Source: Galaxea fascicularis (Eukaryota; Cnidaria; Anthozoa; Scleractinia; Euphylliidae). Taken from it: 64,000 nt of DNA. The stretch is taken from the NCBI GenBank assembly GCA_948470475.1, contig OX419337.1, positions 21,377,306 through 21,441,305 on the forward strand, written 5' to 3'. Below are positions 22,801 to 33,100 of this stretch, in pieces. Position numbers and translations under genes: made by a program. The stretch's first letter is position 1; every line of letters starts with the position of its first letter. Below the pieces are notes generated by a model. It was not told the DNA's origin, did no database searches, and saw nothing but the letters and a program-made list of their open reading frames with translations.

Positions 22801-24462
22801 CATTCAAAGAGTCCGACAAAATGACGAGATGGTGTTTATTAGTGATGGGCCAGTTCTCCAGCATGTTGCTGGCAAGTTACCGTGTGACCTAACCACAGGT
22901 AAATTATGAAGTCAGCAGCTAATGAAGAAACGTTCCACTGGAAGTTCAGTATTATTAGAGACGGTTACATCGATAAAACACTGATAAAAGTAGGCAGTAG
23001 TTACCATAGTTACAGCCAGTAGTTACATACCATTCCTGCTTATTCTTTGACCCCTTTTATAACGATCGAACTCAATTCTGCCAGTCCAGTGTTACATCTT
23101 TTTATCGAGGTTGTACTGCCTACATAATGTGATCTTTGATGTACATGACTTTAGTGACTATAGTTCTATCCAACGCACCATTCCTTGTTCTCAGTCCCAG
23201 GACTAAGTACAGCTGACGGACTTGGCTTCGCTTTTCAACCAAATTCACCAGATGTTAAAGAATTCACACTGGAAATCCTACGCCTGTACGAAGACGGTTT
23301 CCTTGACAGTCTGAGGCGGAAATGGTGGGACAACATGAATGAGTGTCCAAAGGAAAAAGACACAGGTATGCAAATAAACCAATAGATAAAGGCTGCGTTT
23401 TATCTTAGCCTTCAAGCAAAACAGTTTCTCTGCTTCTCTGCAAAATGTATTCTGAATACGTTCTTTGTCCCCTCCAAATTATTTTGCTGCTCAATTGTTT
23501 CACCACTCACTAGTCGCTGGTCGTTTACTCAATTATATAATGCTGCAGCAGAATTGCGTTTAAATGGTACCTATTTCAGCCAGTTATTTAACTAATCCAT
23601 ATCAAAGTCTCTAGAGAGCGTAGGCCCCAAGCGTTGCACCCCTGTCTGTTGGCTTATTATATCCGCAGTAGAATCACAAGAAGGCTGAGGTGTGCCACGA
23701 AATACGTTTCCAAAGTGCAAAGAAGCGTATACCTCAAGCATGAAATAACGTTTTTTCGGTGCATCACATTACCCTTATAATTAATAGTTTAATAATTTAC
23801 CTTTAGTACCATTCCAAGTGTGGTTGCTTACCATTTCATTCGTATCTTTCAGCATTATCCCGTCAACGCATCAACCTGAACAGCATGCTGGGCGTGTATC
23901 TTGTGATGGGTGCAGGGATTTTAGCATCGTTCCTGTTGCTTCTGGCAGAGATAATGTGGAAAAGAAGAAGCAGCAGAAGCCAAGGTTTGTGGTCCGACAC
24001 ATCATACTTTATTAAGCAGTAGTAAATTAGGTCCAATCCAGAGGGGAGGGGAAACGGTTGAAGGGTTCAATCATGCTGGACTAGCATTCCACCAGTGAGG
24101 GGGGGTGGGGGTAGCTGTATCCCTGGCCACGCCAAATTGAATACCATATAATCAGAACTCAAGTATCATGGGTAGAGGGGCAATATTCCTTGATGCTTTG
24201 CTGTCCACTTAGACGCCTGTCTTCTTAAGCTCTGCTTCTTCGTTCATTTTTGTTTTTAAATGGGAGAATTCGTGGTGGAGATTTCTCTGCCTATCAGTTC
24301 TTCAGTGAATCACTTCAATTGGCAATTGAAGCATTGTTATCTACCCTCCCTTCCAAGTAACATCGCAAGCCCTTGTAACTTTTCCCGGGTCAGAGGTTTT
24401 TTAAATTATGTTTACATTTTTCCGTTTCCTTTCTTTCGAGGATAGAAGTCGAGCATTTATAA
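10733..24462 (+). CDS. iGluR gene B (15 exons, truncated tail)
   Basis: Glutamate-receptor-family channel subunit. Exons: 10733-10817, 11106-11243, 12914-13153, 13234-13439, 13784-13831, 18917-19024, 19240-19371, 19589-19693, 19962-20081, 20752-20946, 21623-21983, 22536-22898, 23195-23365, 23853-23984, 24446-24462. They sum to 2421 bases (806 residues). Exon 1 gives a signal peptide ([14 protein letters not shown]). Exons 2-9 are the amino-terminal domain. Exon 10 is S1 (YHGYCIELL). Exon 11 has the S1 Arg ([12 protein letters not shown]), TM1 and pore (MLQQG). Exon 12 has TM3 ([10 protein letters not shown]) and S2 with NSGST and the acidic SDGP. Exon 14 is TM4. Compared with gene C it has a 4.64-kb LTR element in intron 5 and a stop (TAA, 24460-24462) five codons into the tail exon. 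The homologous reading frame stays open to 24597. Start chosen at the first ATG before the hydrophobic segment. The gene may be functional or beginning to decay. Confidence 0.85.
11563..11835. repeat. MITE-like inverted repeat in gene B intron 2
   Basis: The ends are imperfect inverted copies (CCGTTTCTAGAAGCTCCC and GACTTTCCAGAAACGGCC) with GGCCCGTTAAG motifs. A diverged copy occupies the same intron position in gene C (about 31003-31219), so the insertion predates the tandem duplication. Confidence 0.5.
12685..12762. mobile_element. Pogo/Tigger-type terminal repeat fragment
   Basis: The stretch ends GGATAATCGAGGTTCGACTG, which resembles the terminal inverted repeats of pogo/Tigger DNA transposons. 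A partial inverted copy (CTCGATTATCCGGAC) is just upstream. No transposase is present. Gene C has different sequence at this intron position. Confidence 0.5.
14015..14199 (+). repeat. 5' LTR
   Basis: 185 bases, starting TGTGGTATACC and ending ACACACCACA (TG...CA). It differs from the 3' LTR by two single-base indels and one substitution. A canonical AATAAA lies at 14126-14131, followed by a T/G-rich stretch; the 3' LTR lacks this hexamer. Confidence 0.95.
14201..14219 (+). other. Primer binding site (tRNA-Ser type)
   Basis: TGGCGACGAGGGTGGGATT begins one base after the 5' LTR and is complementary to a tRNA 3' end finishing in CCA. From memory it differs at one position from the complement of animal tRNA-Ser(GCT). 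Confidence 0.65.
14285..15118 (+). CDS. gag: Retrotransposon Gag polyprotein
   Basis: 277-residue structural protein that would form the intracellular particle and bind element RNA. Residues 1 to about 180 form a helical capsid-like region typical of Ty3/gypsy Gag. A canonical CCHC zinc knuckle follows (C201, C204, H209, C214; CWRCDKVGHFAKEC). A second knuckle (C222, C225, H230, C234) has only three residues between His and the last Cys instead of four. The ORF starts at the first ATG after the leader and ends with TAA at 15116-15118, overlapping pol by 136 bases. It is uninterrupted. The family call is firm; the capsid boundaries are estimates. Confidence 0.92.
   Translation: MAVCLSGLPGLSVFDAVGEPATLAQRWITWRAEFELYVTASGISDPTQERALLLHLAGPRVRDIFNNSIPADVRGGAKDYDKAMDSLSEHFKLRKNAPMARQNFLAAKPSAGETINNFITRLQKLAEHCDYEGERDNQVRDRAISFIKDRNLKAKLYREETLTLNKLMEIVSQYHDKEALILVPESQVNHIVPDSRQGGKCWRCDKVGHFAKECIRSRNHKCGKCGNLGHFELCLRLNRTRYIRRNRSQANFVEIPTENPNLVGGEETHRASVMYAK
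14983..18360 (+). CDS. pol: Retrotransposon Pol polyprotein (PR-RT-RH-IN)
   Basis: 1125 codons from the first ATG of the frame, uninterrupted. True translation probably enters by -1 frameshifting from gag rather than at this ATG. Order of domains: aspartic protease (DSGAN at 88-92); reverse transcriptase (about 250-440) with KLDLNMAFHQI around D322 and the catalytic motif LHDD at 382-385; RNase H (TDAS around D531, TDHKP later); integrase with an HHCC zinc site (H746, H749, C779, C782) and catalytic D810, D864 and E900, a D-x35-E spacing. A C-terminal segment with GDKVLL and PDPYVV resembles the GPY/F-type module. The order RT-RH-IN defines Ty3/gypsy (Metaviridae). All catalytic residues are present, so the copy may be competent. 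Confidence 0.95.
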   Translation: MLKTKPNKVHTPKQKSGQFRRDSYGKPKFGRRGGNPQGQRNVRQVTEETMDPNYANSDDFYVFSAGNSEGQNIIEMLIEDKPVNVIIDSGANCNLMSEEVFESIMGGNAILLECNKRVYAYASVEPLKLKGKHKLTVQVPQTSKSLSVEFYITCDKAATLIGRETSELLGVLRVGVPINSCEAKHEALGDTANQAERKAVLRTKFPKVFQGLGKLKDYQLKLHIDESVQPVAQPVRRIPFSRRAKVNEKLDELLKLDVIEKVEGPTSWVNPLVVVEKPNGDIRICLDMRQANQAIVREKHPVPTVEETLQEVSYAKVFSKLDLNMAFHQIELHPESRDITTFAAPNGLYRYKRLLFGINMATEKFQQIVSQIIKDCPGTYNLHDDLRVVGADDKEHDENLERVMRKLQENGITLNYDKCEIGVPSMTYMGDVLSGEGLKLSDERVKAIVEAPAPQNQSELRSFLGSVQFCAKFIPSFSTVSSPLWDLTCRDAKWKWGPREDKAFQDIKVRLTQAPVMAYHRQGAPTRLTTDASPVGIGAILEQQQEDGSYRPIYYASRKLSQVEKRYLQFEREALAVRWACEKFHLYLYGIKFEICTDHKPLVIVLSPKSKPPSARIERWLLYLQQYQYELTHIRGKDNAADVLSRLPVGQTQDKDTKETEDFAYSVAREAVPAALVPKQVEIASANDPTLQLVRQAIITGDWNRLSGTVYKVVQDELWLIGQVLMRANRIVMPESLWKQTIMLAHEGHQGMVRTKARLREKVWWPQMDKQVEELIRTCHPCQLVGPRAKPEPVRSTRLPEGPWQEISIDLLDISDGEHLLVVVDYYSRWIEAILLKKTDAQHVIKSMEAIFRTHGLPETVRSDNGPPFASKEFEAFLEYLGIEHKKGVPYWPQSNGEVERCNETLLKIVRIARLEARDWRKALQDFLFQYRVTPHTVTRISPAELLMGRKLRDKLPQVEFKKEQATEAYWQQQLRERDARAKLRQKEYADKTRAAKYSDIEAGDKVLLKQTRENKLSPNYEPDPYVVTHKDGNAVILQDANGNNKMRNIAHTKKFIEPVTIGKEESDKQEQPVQTAMSEQCSQPASTVIQSSVPTQEALPKSAPDRSDTSRALGPCALGMRLHG
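15064..15070 (+). promoter_or_regulatory. Candidate -1 frameshift heptamer in the gag/pol overlap
   Basis: The heptamer A-AAT-TTG fits the X-XXY-YYZ slippery pattern in the gag reading frame and lies where pol is open in the -1 frame. The G/A-rich stretch after it could contribute to stalling. No experimental support is available here. Confidence 0.5.
18460..18471 (+). other. Polypurine tract
   Basis: The run GCAGGAGGAGGA directly precedes the TG of the 3' LTR, the position of the plus-strand primer in LTR elements. Confidence 0.7.
18472..18654 (+). repeat. 3' LTR
   Basis: 183 bases, starting TGTGGTATACC and ending CACACCACA. It is nearly identical to the 5' LTR. A one-base deletion changes the AATAAA of the 5' copy to a plain A run. 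Confidence 0.95.
19736..19890. repeat. (TGTC)n simple repeat in gene B intron 8
   Basis: A degenerate CTGT/CTGC array. The same intron of gene C carries a shorter version (about 34990-35085), so the array length changed after duplication. Cys/Leu/Ser-rich ORFs across it are artefacts. Confidence 0.9.
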
Positions 24463-27400
24463 TTCAACCACGAGGAAAACTACCAAAAGCCTGAACAACA
24501 CGGTAACTTGAAAGAACATGATACCAACATAGAAGCAACCGTAACGCTTACACATACAAGTGTACTTAGAATGAAATCATGTCAATTGACAGTTTGAAGG
24601 CATTACGTCCTTTGTCGACTTTCGTGTATGATAATTGTAAACACTGGAAACTTGAGTATAACAGGGCTAGCACGAGTAGTTCTGACATAACAGATCATTC
24701 AACCAGAAAGTTGGAGACAATCAGATCAAATTCAATCTGCAGTGTATAATGTAGAAAGTGTGCCAAGACGTGTTTGGGAATATGCCGTCTGCAACCAATA
24801 TATACATAGAATTGCATGTAGGAAAACAAACGTGTTTTGTCACAACAGTAATCTATTCAATAACTTAGAGCAATGTCAGTTTGAGTGTCGACTTTGGTCA
24901 TTTTTGATTCACTTTACTCTGCAATCAGTTGGCAAATCTGGGGCCACTTTGGCAACTAATCAGAGACAGAACCAAAATCACTGTGCGATATCTTCCGTGC
25001 CAATAACCAAAGACAGACCACCCTATCGCCCTATATATGCGATCCAATTGCATGACTTCGGCGCTTGTCAACACACATAGATAAAGAGGTCTGCCTGTGG
25101 TATCGCGTTCTAGCTCTCTTAGAGTCATCACGCTGTTTTGTGATACTTTAAAAACCGCTCTAATCAGTTAATCGATCCAGCAGAGGAGACATAAATGTCG
25201 GCCCATGGTGCATTGCGCTTGAGAGTAATACGTTTTGATCACAGACTCGAATGAAAGGATTACGATTTCACTGTCACCAATGTTTTTTCCTTCTTATGTA
25301 AAGGTGTCACTCTGAAAATTCTATCAAATGGAAGGATCCCGTTTGCTGATTAAGGCTATCTTGAAACGTTATTCGATAAAATCATTATATATAAACAATT
25401 TGCATAGCCTCCCGAGGGTAAGTAACAAAAACACACTAAAATTTAGGGGTAAGAAAGGGATATTGTGCACCAAAATAATGCTGTTAAAACATTCGCTATT
25501 TATTCAATTTAATTTAAATTTAATGGTCCAATAAGAATACACAGAAAAGAGTAGAGTTAATTGAATGGGCTATGGGCATGATCCATAAAGGTGAAAAAAG
25601 CCCCATATTGAGACAAGTCAACTTCTAACTGCCCTTTGATTTAAAATTCGTGAGATATGTGGGAAAATATGATAGCATGCGCTCTCAAAATGCAGAATAC
25701 TATTTTAATAGTTATAGAATATATAAGAGTGGTACACGACTTAACTTAACGCTTAACCTTAATACAATCGAAGGCATCTATTTGCCAAAAGTCAAAGAAA
25801 CTGTTGGCGTGCAGATCAAACTATACAAATACGTTTATAACTTTAATTGATTGAGATTTAACAATGGTGGCCGTGGGTTGTATTTGTTACTTTTACATAA
25901 TGCTAGAGTGGTCCTCTAACAAGTCAACTAGTATCTTCTATAGTGACACCGACAGTTTACCAGGACTGTCATGAAAGACTTTGGTGTTCAGACATGATGA
26001 CGGGCGTTAGCAAAGAGTAAGTCATACTTAGTTTTTCTGTCTGTCAATTTGTTTTATAATTTTATAATTGAAGAGCAATCCTTAGTTTAAATTCAGTAGA
26101 CATGGAGCGACTGATTACGTAATCTATAGTTGTCTCCATCACGCGTTTCGAAGCGTAGTTAAATGATTTCGATGCATGTTGCTGATCTTTGGTTTTGAAC
26201 CCATTTTTTTTTTCAATATTAACAATTTTTTGATAACGAACAATGAGTAAATAATGTCAAATCTTTCCTCTGTAATTGCACTAACGAAGCTATAGGAATT
26301 TAATTTGCGATTTATCTCTAGCTGAATAGAACGAAAGTCTTTCATATTGACGGGTATTACCAGAGAAACGTAAGTCATACTTAGTTTTTCTGTCCGTCAG
26401 TTTGAAATTTGTTGATTTATAATTGAAGAACAATCCTTAGTTTAAATTCGGTAGACATGGAGCGACTGCGTAGTCTCAAGTTGTTTCCATAACACGTTTC
26501 GAAGCGTAGTTAAATAATTTCGATGCATGTCGCTAAACCAACGAAAAATGGGGAAATAATGTCAATTTTTTCCTCTGTAAATCTACTAACGAGGCTATAG
26601 CAATTTAATTTGCGAGCTATCTCTGGTTAAATAGCGAAACATTCTAAATAAACTTTGACCTTCATGTGAACGGATGGTTACTGGTTTTTGAACATTTACC
26701 ACGATGATTTTTTCAGCCTTATCAAAATCAAATTTACTTTCCTAGGACCGTGGAACTAATGGCAAACTTCAAAGGATTTTAGCTGTTTGATCTTACCTTG
26801 AGACAATAAATTTTTGGTGCCCATTCAAGGAGATAAAAGAAAAGGAGTCATGCATATTGATGACGCTCTCGACTGATATAAAATTTACAAAAGAAGTTCG
26901 AAAAGTGTTTCAAGTAATACATCAAACAACAAGAGATTAAGAGTTTCATCAGATATGCAAACACTGAGAAGAAGTTTGAAAAACGGGGCACATCCAAATT
27001 ATTTTCAACCACGTCGTGCCCAGACTCCTTTCTTCCTCATGGTTTGAATTTCTTCATCCCTTCAGTGAGTCATTCCATTCAGCTTAGAGGCCAGATATTG
27101 TTTTGGCGACATTTCTCATGCTTTTTAGAAAACTGGTTGGTAATAAAAAAAGAAAAAAAGGTTATATCAAATAGCAATTATATTGTGTTAATTTTGTGGT
27201 CGCTAACATAAACATACTCGAATTCAGGGATGTACCTTAGCGACGGGGAATTTATTTACAGTCGATACACTTTTGTTTTCTTCAAACGATTAGGTTTCTA
27301 ACGCTACAGGAAATTCAGTGTGTCATCTAATTAGTTCTGCCCAGTATGTAGATTGAAATATTTCCCTATGACCAGGGGTGGTCAAAGAATACTATGAATT

Positions 27401-29553
27401 TTTATGAGTAAGATACGCTTTAACGAGGCCTAAGAGTAGTCGGCTTGGAGGCCGTGGGAAAACATCGTGAGGTCGGTCGTTGTTTCGCAGCGGAGAAATC
27501 TGAAGCTATGGGCATCGACACAGCGGCATGTTTGTTGGCAAATGACTCCATAGAATGTTAAAAGTGGCATTTGTTCAAAATCTGCGACATGTTGAGCAAA
27601 GGGCCCCTTCTGTTTCCTCATAATGGTCTTTTAGAAAGATCCCTTCGAAGCATTTGTCCAGTTGTCTATACTGATGGATTAAAACAGCCACCCGAAATTT
27701 AAACCACATGTATCATCCACAACAAATTATAATGTCAGTGTTTGGCTAACCGCAATTTCTTGCACTCCATCGAGTCGAAATTAAAAAGCTGTTCTGCACT
27801 TCGTTTAGTAAATATCTCCACATTACTGCAATGAGCAGGGCAACTATGACCATGTAAAAACAGCGTTTTTGTCGGCAGTTTGTCAATTTATTCCAACTCG
27901 TTTCGAACGAGTGGTGCTTGGGCATCTTTCATCTTTAACAGCAAGGTTCATCTGCCGTGACACCATCTGCAGTTAAATACATTTTACGGAAGGCGGTTCC
28001 AGTATGGAACTTACTTTACAGCACATATCAATTGCCGAAATAATATCAACCAGAAGAAGTCATTATTCTCAGCTGAAAGTCTACTCAAGGAAACCCCGAT
28101 TCACAGATATGTTAATCGGCTGTTGGTTAATCTCTGAAGGGAAGGTTGACAAAGGTTATATTTCTTGCGGTATTATTCCAAGATATCCCCTTGATGCGTC
28201 TCCAAATTAATGGCTAGAAACAAAGACGAAGCTCAACAACTTTGCTGGAAGCCTCAGCTGGACATTTTACTTCCATGAGGTATTTTAAAGATATTTTTCT
28301 CCTTCGTAATTGCCTCAATGCATGCACTACTGAATCCTTGCAGTAATTGGTAATACTTGCAATAGAGGGTAAGTTGATCTTTCTGGTTTTAGTTATCAGT
28401 AAACTACGTCATACTGCCATAGATCTTGTGGTCACAGTCGTCTTTCACCACAGGAGCTTTCGGTCGCTCAGTATTTCTCCACAAGGGTAATTTGTTTTCA
28501 TTTATATTGTTGAAAATCTCCCTTGATCTGTTGAACTGGAAATCAGTGTTGTTTAGGTTAGAAATGGTGATGGGTAACTGCGAATGCATCATGTCTTACA
28601 CCGAGGATATTAAAATTTATAGTAAAGTTGAATCGTCCGCTTTTACGAAAGCGACAACACCGTGCAGTGTATTCGTTTACCTCTTTATTTTCCCCACGAA
28701 TTGAAATGTCTCTTTTATGATAATTACTCGATTCTCCCAGTGTTAGCATAGTGCGTTTGAAATATTATGGTTAAAACTTACATTTTCCCGACATCCTTTT
28801 TTTTCAATAGTCCAAACCAGCTGGTGTAATGTTCGAACATAAAATGGCTTGTTCTCTTTGTAGGAGACAACGGCAGCGGAAACGTGATTTGAAGATATCG
28901 CTCCCTCTTTTCGTGTAACCCTCTATGGTGATTATTTCAACTTTTTCAACTGGCAAAATAATGAAGAACTATCCTAGAACAAAATAGACGTTGAAGTGTA
29001 CTCAAAACTAGAACAACTTACCGTCATGCGCACAAACTTTAAATTTGGTCATTTCAAGAGGATGGCAAAGAAATGGACCACAATGTAAAATGCATTTTGT
29101 TTATATAAAAGCTGACGTCTTGAGACATGTTCGTGGGCGACGTTATTCAGGCTTCCAAATAGACCAAAGACCAAATTAAGCCTTGAGTAGTGTTTAACTT
29201 AGATAGTAATACTGGACAAAGTATTGCCATTGGTATTGGCTACTTCGATCTTTTAACATAATTATAGAGCTTGTAGTCGTCAAGGATAACATGTTAGCTT
29301 CACCTGCACAAGGGCAATTTGATAGCAAATTAGAACTTATAACACCGTTATAACACATAGCTCTGATGGTCAGCTAATTTTCCAGGACAAGTGTCGCATA
29401 CAGTCAATCAACGATATTTCAATTATCGATGAAGCTGTATTAGAGGAAAAACGAGGAACAATATCTAATAAGCACCCTAAATGCAAAAGCAACTTTCTTG
29501 TCATAGGCCATCATTTTTTGATCTGCGAGGTCTTTATTTTTTATAGATCTGAG
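24463..29553. other. 3' flank of gene B: former tail sequence and gene-less region
   Basis: 24463-24597 is the still-open remainder of the tail exon after the premature stop. The following 5 kb has no recognised gene. It aligns throughout with 40614-46112 in unit 2. Short ORFs here (for example 24742-25080 and 28004-28210) have partners in unit 2, but their ends and frames are not kept, which argues against coding. The distal part presumably includes the promoter region copied with gene D exon 1. Confidence 0.6.
25998..26650. repeat. Two tandem copies of a ~350-bp repeat
   Basis: Copies share GTAAGTCATACTTAGTTTTT (26019 and 26369), GACATGGAGCGACTG, CACGTTTCGAAGCGTAGTTA-type and GAGGCTATAG motifs in the same order. 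Unit 2 has three copies in the same place. Confidence 0.8.
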
Positions 29554-29641
29554 ATGTCAAAAAGCATCGTTCATGTTGTGCTGTGTATCACGTTGTTATT
29601 CGTCCATAACGTGTATTCCAGGAAGAGAAAGTTTACTTTGG
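29554..29641 (+). other. Orphan copy of gene D exon 1 (signal peptide)
   Basis: The ATG and 88 coding bases align with gene D exon 1 (46113-46200) with a handful of substitutions and an open frame (begins MSKSIVHVVLCITLLF). It ends at a donor-like GTACGTAAG in phase 1. The rest of gene D is absent because the duplication junction follows about 190 bases later, inside what was intron 1. The next acceptor of matching phase is gene C exon 2 at 30512, so this may act as an alternative first exon of gene C. Otherwise it is a relic. Confidence 0.8.
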
Positions 29642-29835
29642 GTACGTAAGTTGATTTCTTCATCAGAGGCCCAATGCAGCCTTTCTGAAACTCGATTATG
29701 AAATGAGTGCTACACACCAAAAGCCAACCAAACAAGGAACTGGTGATAGATATTCGCTGTGTAGCACCCAATTCTATTTCCTTTTTGAACTGAAGGAGAT
29801 ACTAAGAACTTCTATGTATGTCGGATTTAATTTAA

Positions 29836-29961
29836 GGATGTTGCTGAAAATTCACTCCAAATCGGGCTGATTGGAACCCGGGATCCAGTTCCTGGAATCC
29901 GAAATACACAGCATGGAATCCAGAATCCAAGACTGTCTTGGATTACCTTACATGGGGCGAG
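29836..29961. repeat. Truncated MITE at the duplication junction
   Basis: It matches the right part of the MITE at 10285-10570 from TTGCTGAAAATTCACTCC to the terminal CATGGGGCGAG, with internal small deletions. Its left part is replaced by gene D intron 1 sequence. The two sides share about five bases (AAGGA) at the junction. Confidence 0.85.
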
Positions 29962-30131
29962 ATATCAGAAAATAAATAATTTATAGGCTTCAAATCTCCC
30001 GCAACTGTCTCCCTAATTGAACACGAAACGCGGTGACGTACTGCATGACAGACACGAGAGTTAGACTTAATAACATCTTCACCCTGTTTGTAAATGATTT
30101 TTGCTTTCTGATTCAGCGGTCCTACGAGAAG

Positions 30132-33100
30132 ATGAATGGAAGCTTTTTCATCTGGTTAGTAGTTCTATCCTCGTGCCCGAGGAACGTCTACACACAAAGT
30201 AGGATATTCACTTGCGGTAAGTTAATGCCGCGGCAGATAACATGACGTCTAATTAAGCCTCAGCTCGACAAAAAAACATGCTGAAACCCAAAATATTACA
30301 GATTGTATTACAAAATATGCATATATGAAGCTATTGAAATCATTGCAGTCTGCCAGGACTGAGTATTTAAAAAGTTCGTCCTCCTAATCTTACATGTGTA
30401 CATATCCTGTTTAATTTCAAGACAGTAAACAGACTAAGACACCTGCAGTAAGGTACATAATATTAAAATTATTGCAGTCACCTAAAAGCTGTTTTTTTTC
30501 TGTTTTTGTAGGTGTCACTGGTGCTACAGTCGCAGAGTATGACGCTATGGATGCCTCTCTCATGATCAACAACATTTCCAGCGAAAATAATGTATCGATA
30601 ATCCTGCATAAAATTAACTTATCTGCAAAGACTGACCAGTACAATCAAGGTAAGATATGAAACATAGCCTACTCTTTCATTTTCAGTTCAAATTCATAAT
30701 TCAACTAAATCGTAATTTTTAGAAAGGTCACAACACTTTTTGTGCCTACTACTAAATGCTGGCACTTTGTAAGAGTGAGTGGAAGTAGTCCTAACCTTCG
30801 CAAAGTCCCCAAGATTTGACGGACACATCCGACACAAATGCCGTCGTTCTCGTTGCCGTCGCCGTCCTCGTTTCTTAAACTCCTTAATGATTTCTTTTCA
30901 ACGGCAAAGGAAGGCGATGTTTCAACTTCACAGCTTGGTTGCAGAAAGGCTCATAGGAGATTAATATCGGATTTATAAAATTCAAGGGCCAGAGAGGACG
31001 ATGCGTTTCCCGAGGGCTGTTTCTTGAAGCACCGGGCCCGTTAAGCAGTTTTGTTTTCCATTCCAGATGGGAGTTTCAAACGTTTTGAAAAATATACAGT
31101 AAAGTTATCAGCTAAAGAAACAAATTGGACTTCATTAGAGGTCAGAACACACCCTACTTTTATTGAGCTGACTTGAGTTCAAAAAGTTACCGGGACTTTC
31201 GAGAAACGGGCTCCGGGCTGGAGCTTGAATTGAGCATAAACAATGTGATCTCGCATATTCAAATCGCATCCGATCGCACAACTCATAGAGAATGACATAA
31301 TTCTTTAAAGGTATACACAGTGTTTACTAAGTTAACCATCAGTTATCGTTTATATTAGCGAAACTATCCTGCATACACACGTCATATTTCAAGGTGATTC
31401 ACCTTTGAAAACTCTTAAACCTATTTAGGACTCCGTGATAAACATCTGCATGTAATCTCAGGTTACCATGCAAATTTGTGTTTTGATCGACAACACTAAA
31501 ACTAAACAACACGCTAAACTTTCATCTTTTTGACAAATTATTGCAACATTATCTTGACCATCGTTTTTGATGCGAGCATTGCTCAATTGTCAGCATTATT
31601 TTTATTTTACGCTGAAACTGTTTCCAAAAAAGGAGTTTCAAATGCGTGAAGAAGCCGCTTTGCAACGACCGCAATTGAGAACGATTGCGGTCTGCAGCTG
31701 TATTAGTTCTTTTACTGTTTTTCTTCCCCTGCTTTTCTGAAACTTTTTTCCATCCAAAATGCCGTCGTTCGGCGTTCCGTTAGGCTTCTTTGGCCCTTGA
31801 AGTTAAAATTGTAGACGAGATCACATAAGTGTCATACTGAGTGAAAATTCTTTAGAGACAGATCAGTATAAATAACCGGAGGGCGTAAAAAATGTTCGGT
31901 GCATAATTTTTTTTAAGCTTACTTGTCAGCAGGATTTTTTTCCCTTCCTGTGCAAGTTGTTTTTTTACGTATCACCGCTCGCAGGATTTTTTTTTTTAGA
32001 CAAGTTTCCCTTGCAGAAATTTTCTTTTGGGAATTGTCACCCCACCTCCGATTATTTCTATTGGTCCGTCCATGAACACTTCTGATCAGAAAAAACTAGG
32101 TTGCAAACAGCTGGTATGAGTTGCGAACTCACAGCACATCGGATAAAGGCTGGTTATTGAGCATTTACACGCTGCTAAAGCAGTAGCCACATGCAATCCT
32201 TGACTACCTGTTTTTTACTTTGTAAGACATATTTCGATGTTCCGAACAACATTGTGACAGTTACAAAGTGTTGAAAAGTCGTTAAAACTAACGATCCCAG
32301 AAGACGTCAAAATGTGGTAAGAACAACAGTGACACACTCGGGAAACGACTTGTGTGATACGTTTTTTCTTTATTACCACATTTTGACGACATCAGCTCTG
32401 ATCTATTACACGGAATTTCTTTCATTGTTAAGTCCCTACCACTACCACTACCACTACCACTACCACTACCACTACCACTGCCACTGCCAATGCCACTGCC
32501 ACTACCACTACCACTACCACTATCACTACCACTGCCACTGCCAATGCCACTACCACTATCACTGCCACTGCCACTGCCACTGCCAATGCCAATGCCAATG
32601 CCAATGCCAATGCCACTGTCACTACCACCACCACCACCACTACCACTACTGCTACCACTTCCATTATCATTAACATTCAGCCTTCATCATTATCAGTGCT
32701 ACTGCCACTGTCACCGTAACCTCCACTTTCACTGTAATTATTGTCTTTATGTTTATTTTCTTGTTTTGTCAAGTCATTTTATATATATTTGGGCTTTCAG
32801 CGTCTGCACTTCTTCAACAAAACGTAATCGCACTCATCGAAGGAAGCCTTACCAAAACATCCGCATGGGCTCTATCTTCAGTGACCGGCATTCCTCTCAT
32901 CCGTCTCAATGGAAACAACAAACCTTATGATCAGCACGAGCACGAGGTGCAAATGTCAGCAGGATACAAATACTACGCGCATGCTACTCTTGACATTCTA
33001 AAAACCCTGGGATTGAAAAAGATAGCCCTAGTTTTCGAAGGTAAATCCCTGTAGTGAATTTCTTGTGTTATTAATTTGCTGCTTAGTATCAACTATTACA

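Larger units (their letters stand above)
10431..29835. repeat. Tandem duplication unit 1
   Basis: The sequence from within the MITE at about 10431 to about 29835 is repeated at 29836-46394. It contains gene B, its 3' flank and an orphan copy of gene D exon 1. All exons and introns align in order with unit 2. It differs mainly by the 4.64-kb LTR element at 14015-18654 and by small indels. Exon identity to unit 2 is in the high nineties by eye. Confidence 0.9.

Noticed and set aside
24742..25080. 112-residue ORF downstream of gene B, with a partner at 40818-41108 downstream of gene C
   Set aside because: The two copies do not keep the same start, end or full frame, no domain is recognisable, and the position is that of a 3' untranslated region.
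28004..28210. Small ORF with a similar one at 44539-44754
   Set aside because: Frames diverge through indels between the two duplicated copies, as expected for non-coding DNA.
32314..32930. His/Tyr-rich and Leu/Pro-rich ORFs
   Set aside because: They are readings of the (CACTAC)n array; only the part from 32801 in the receptor frame is exon.
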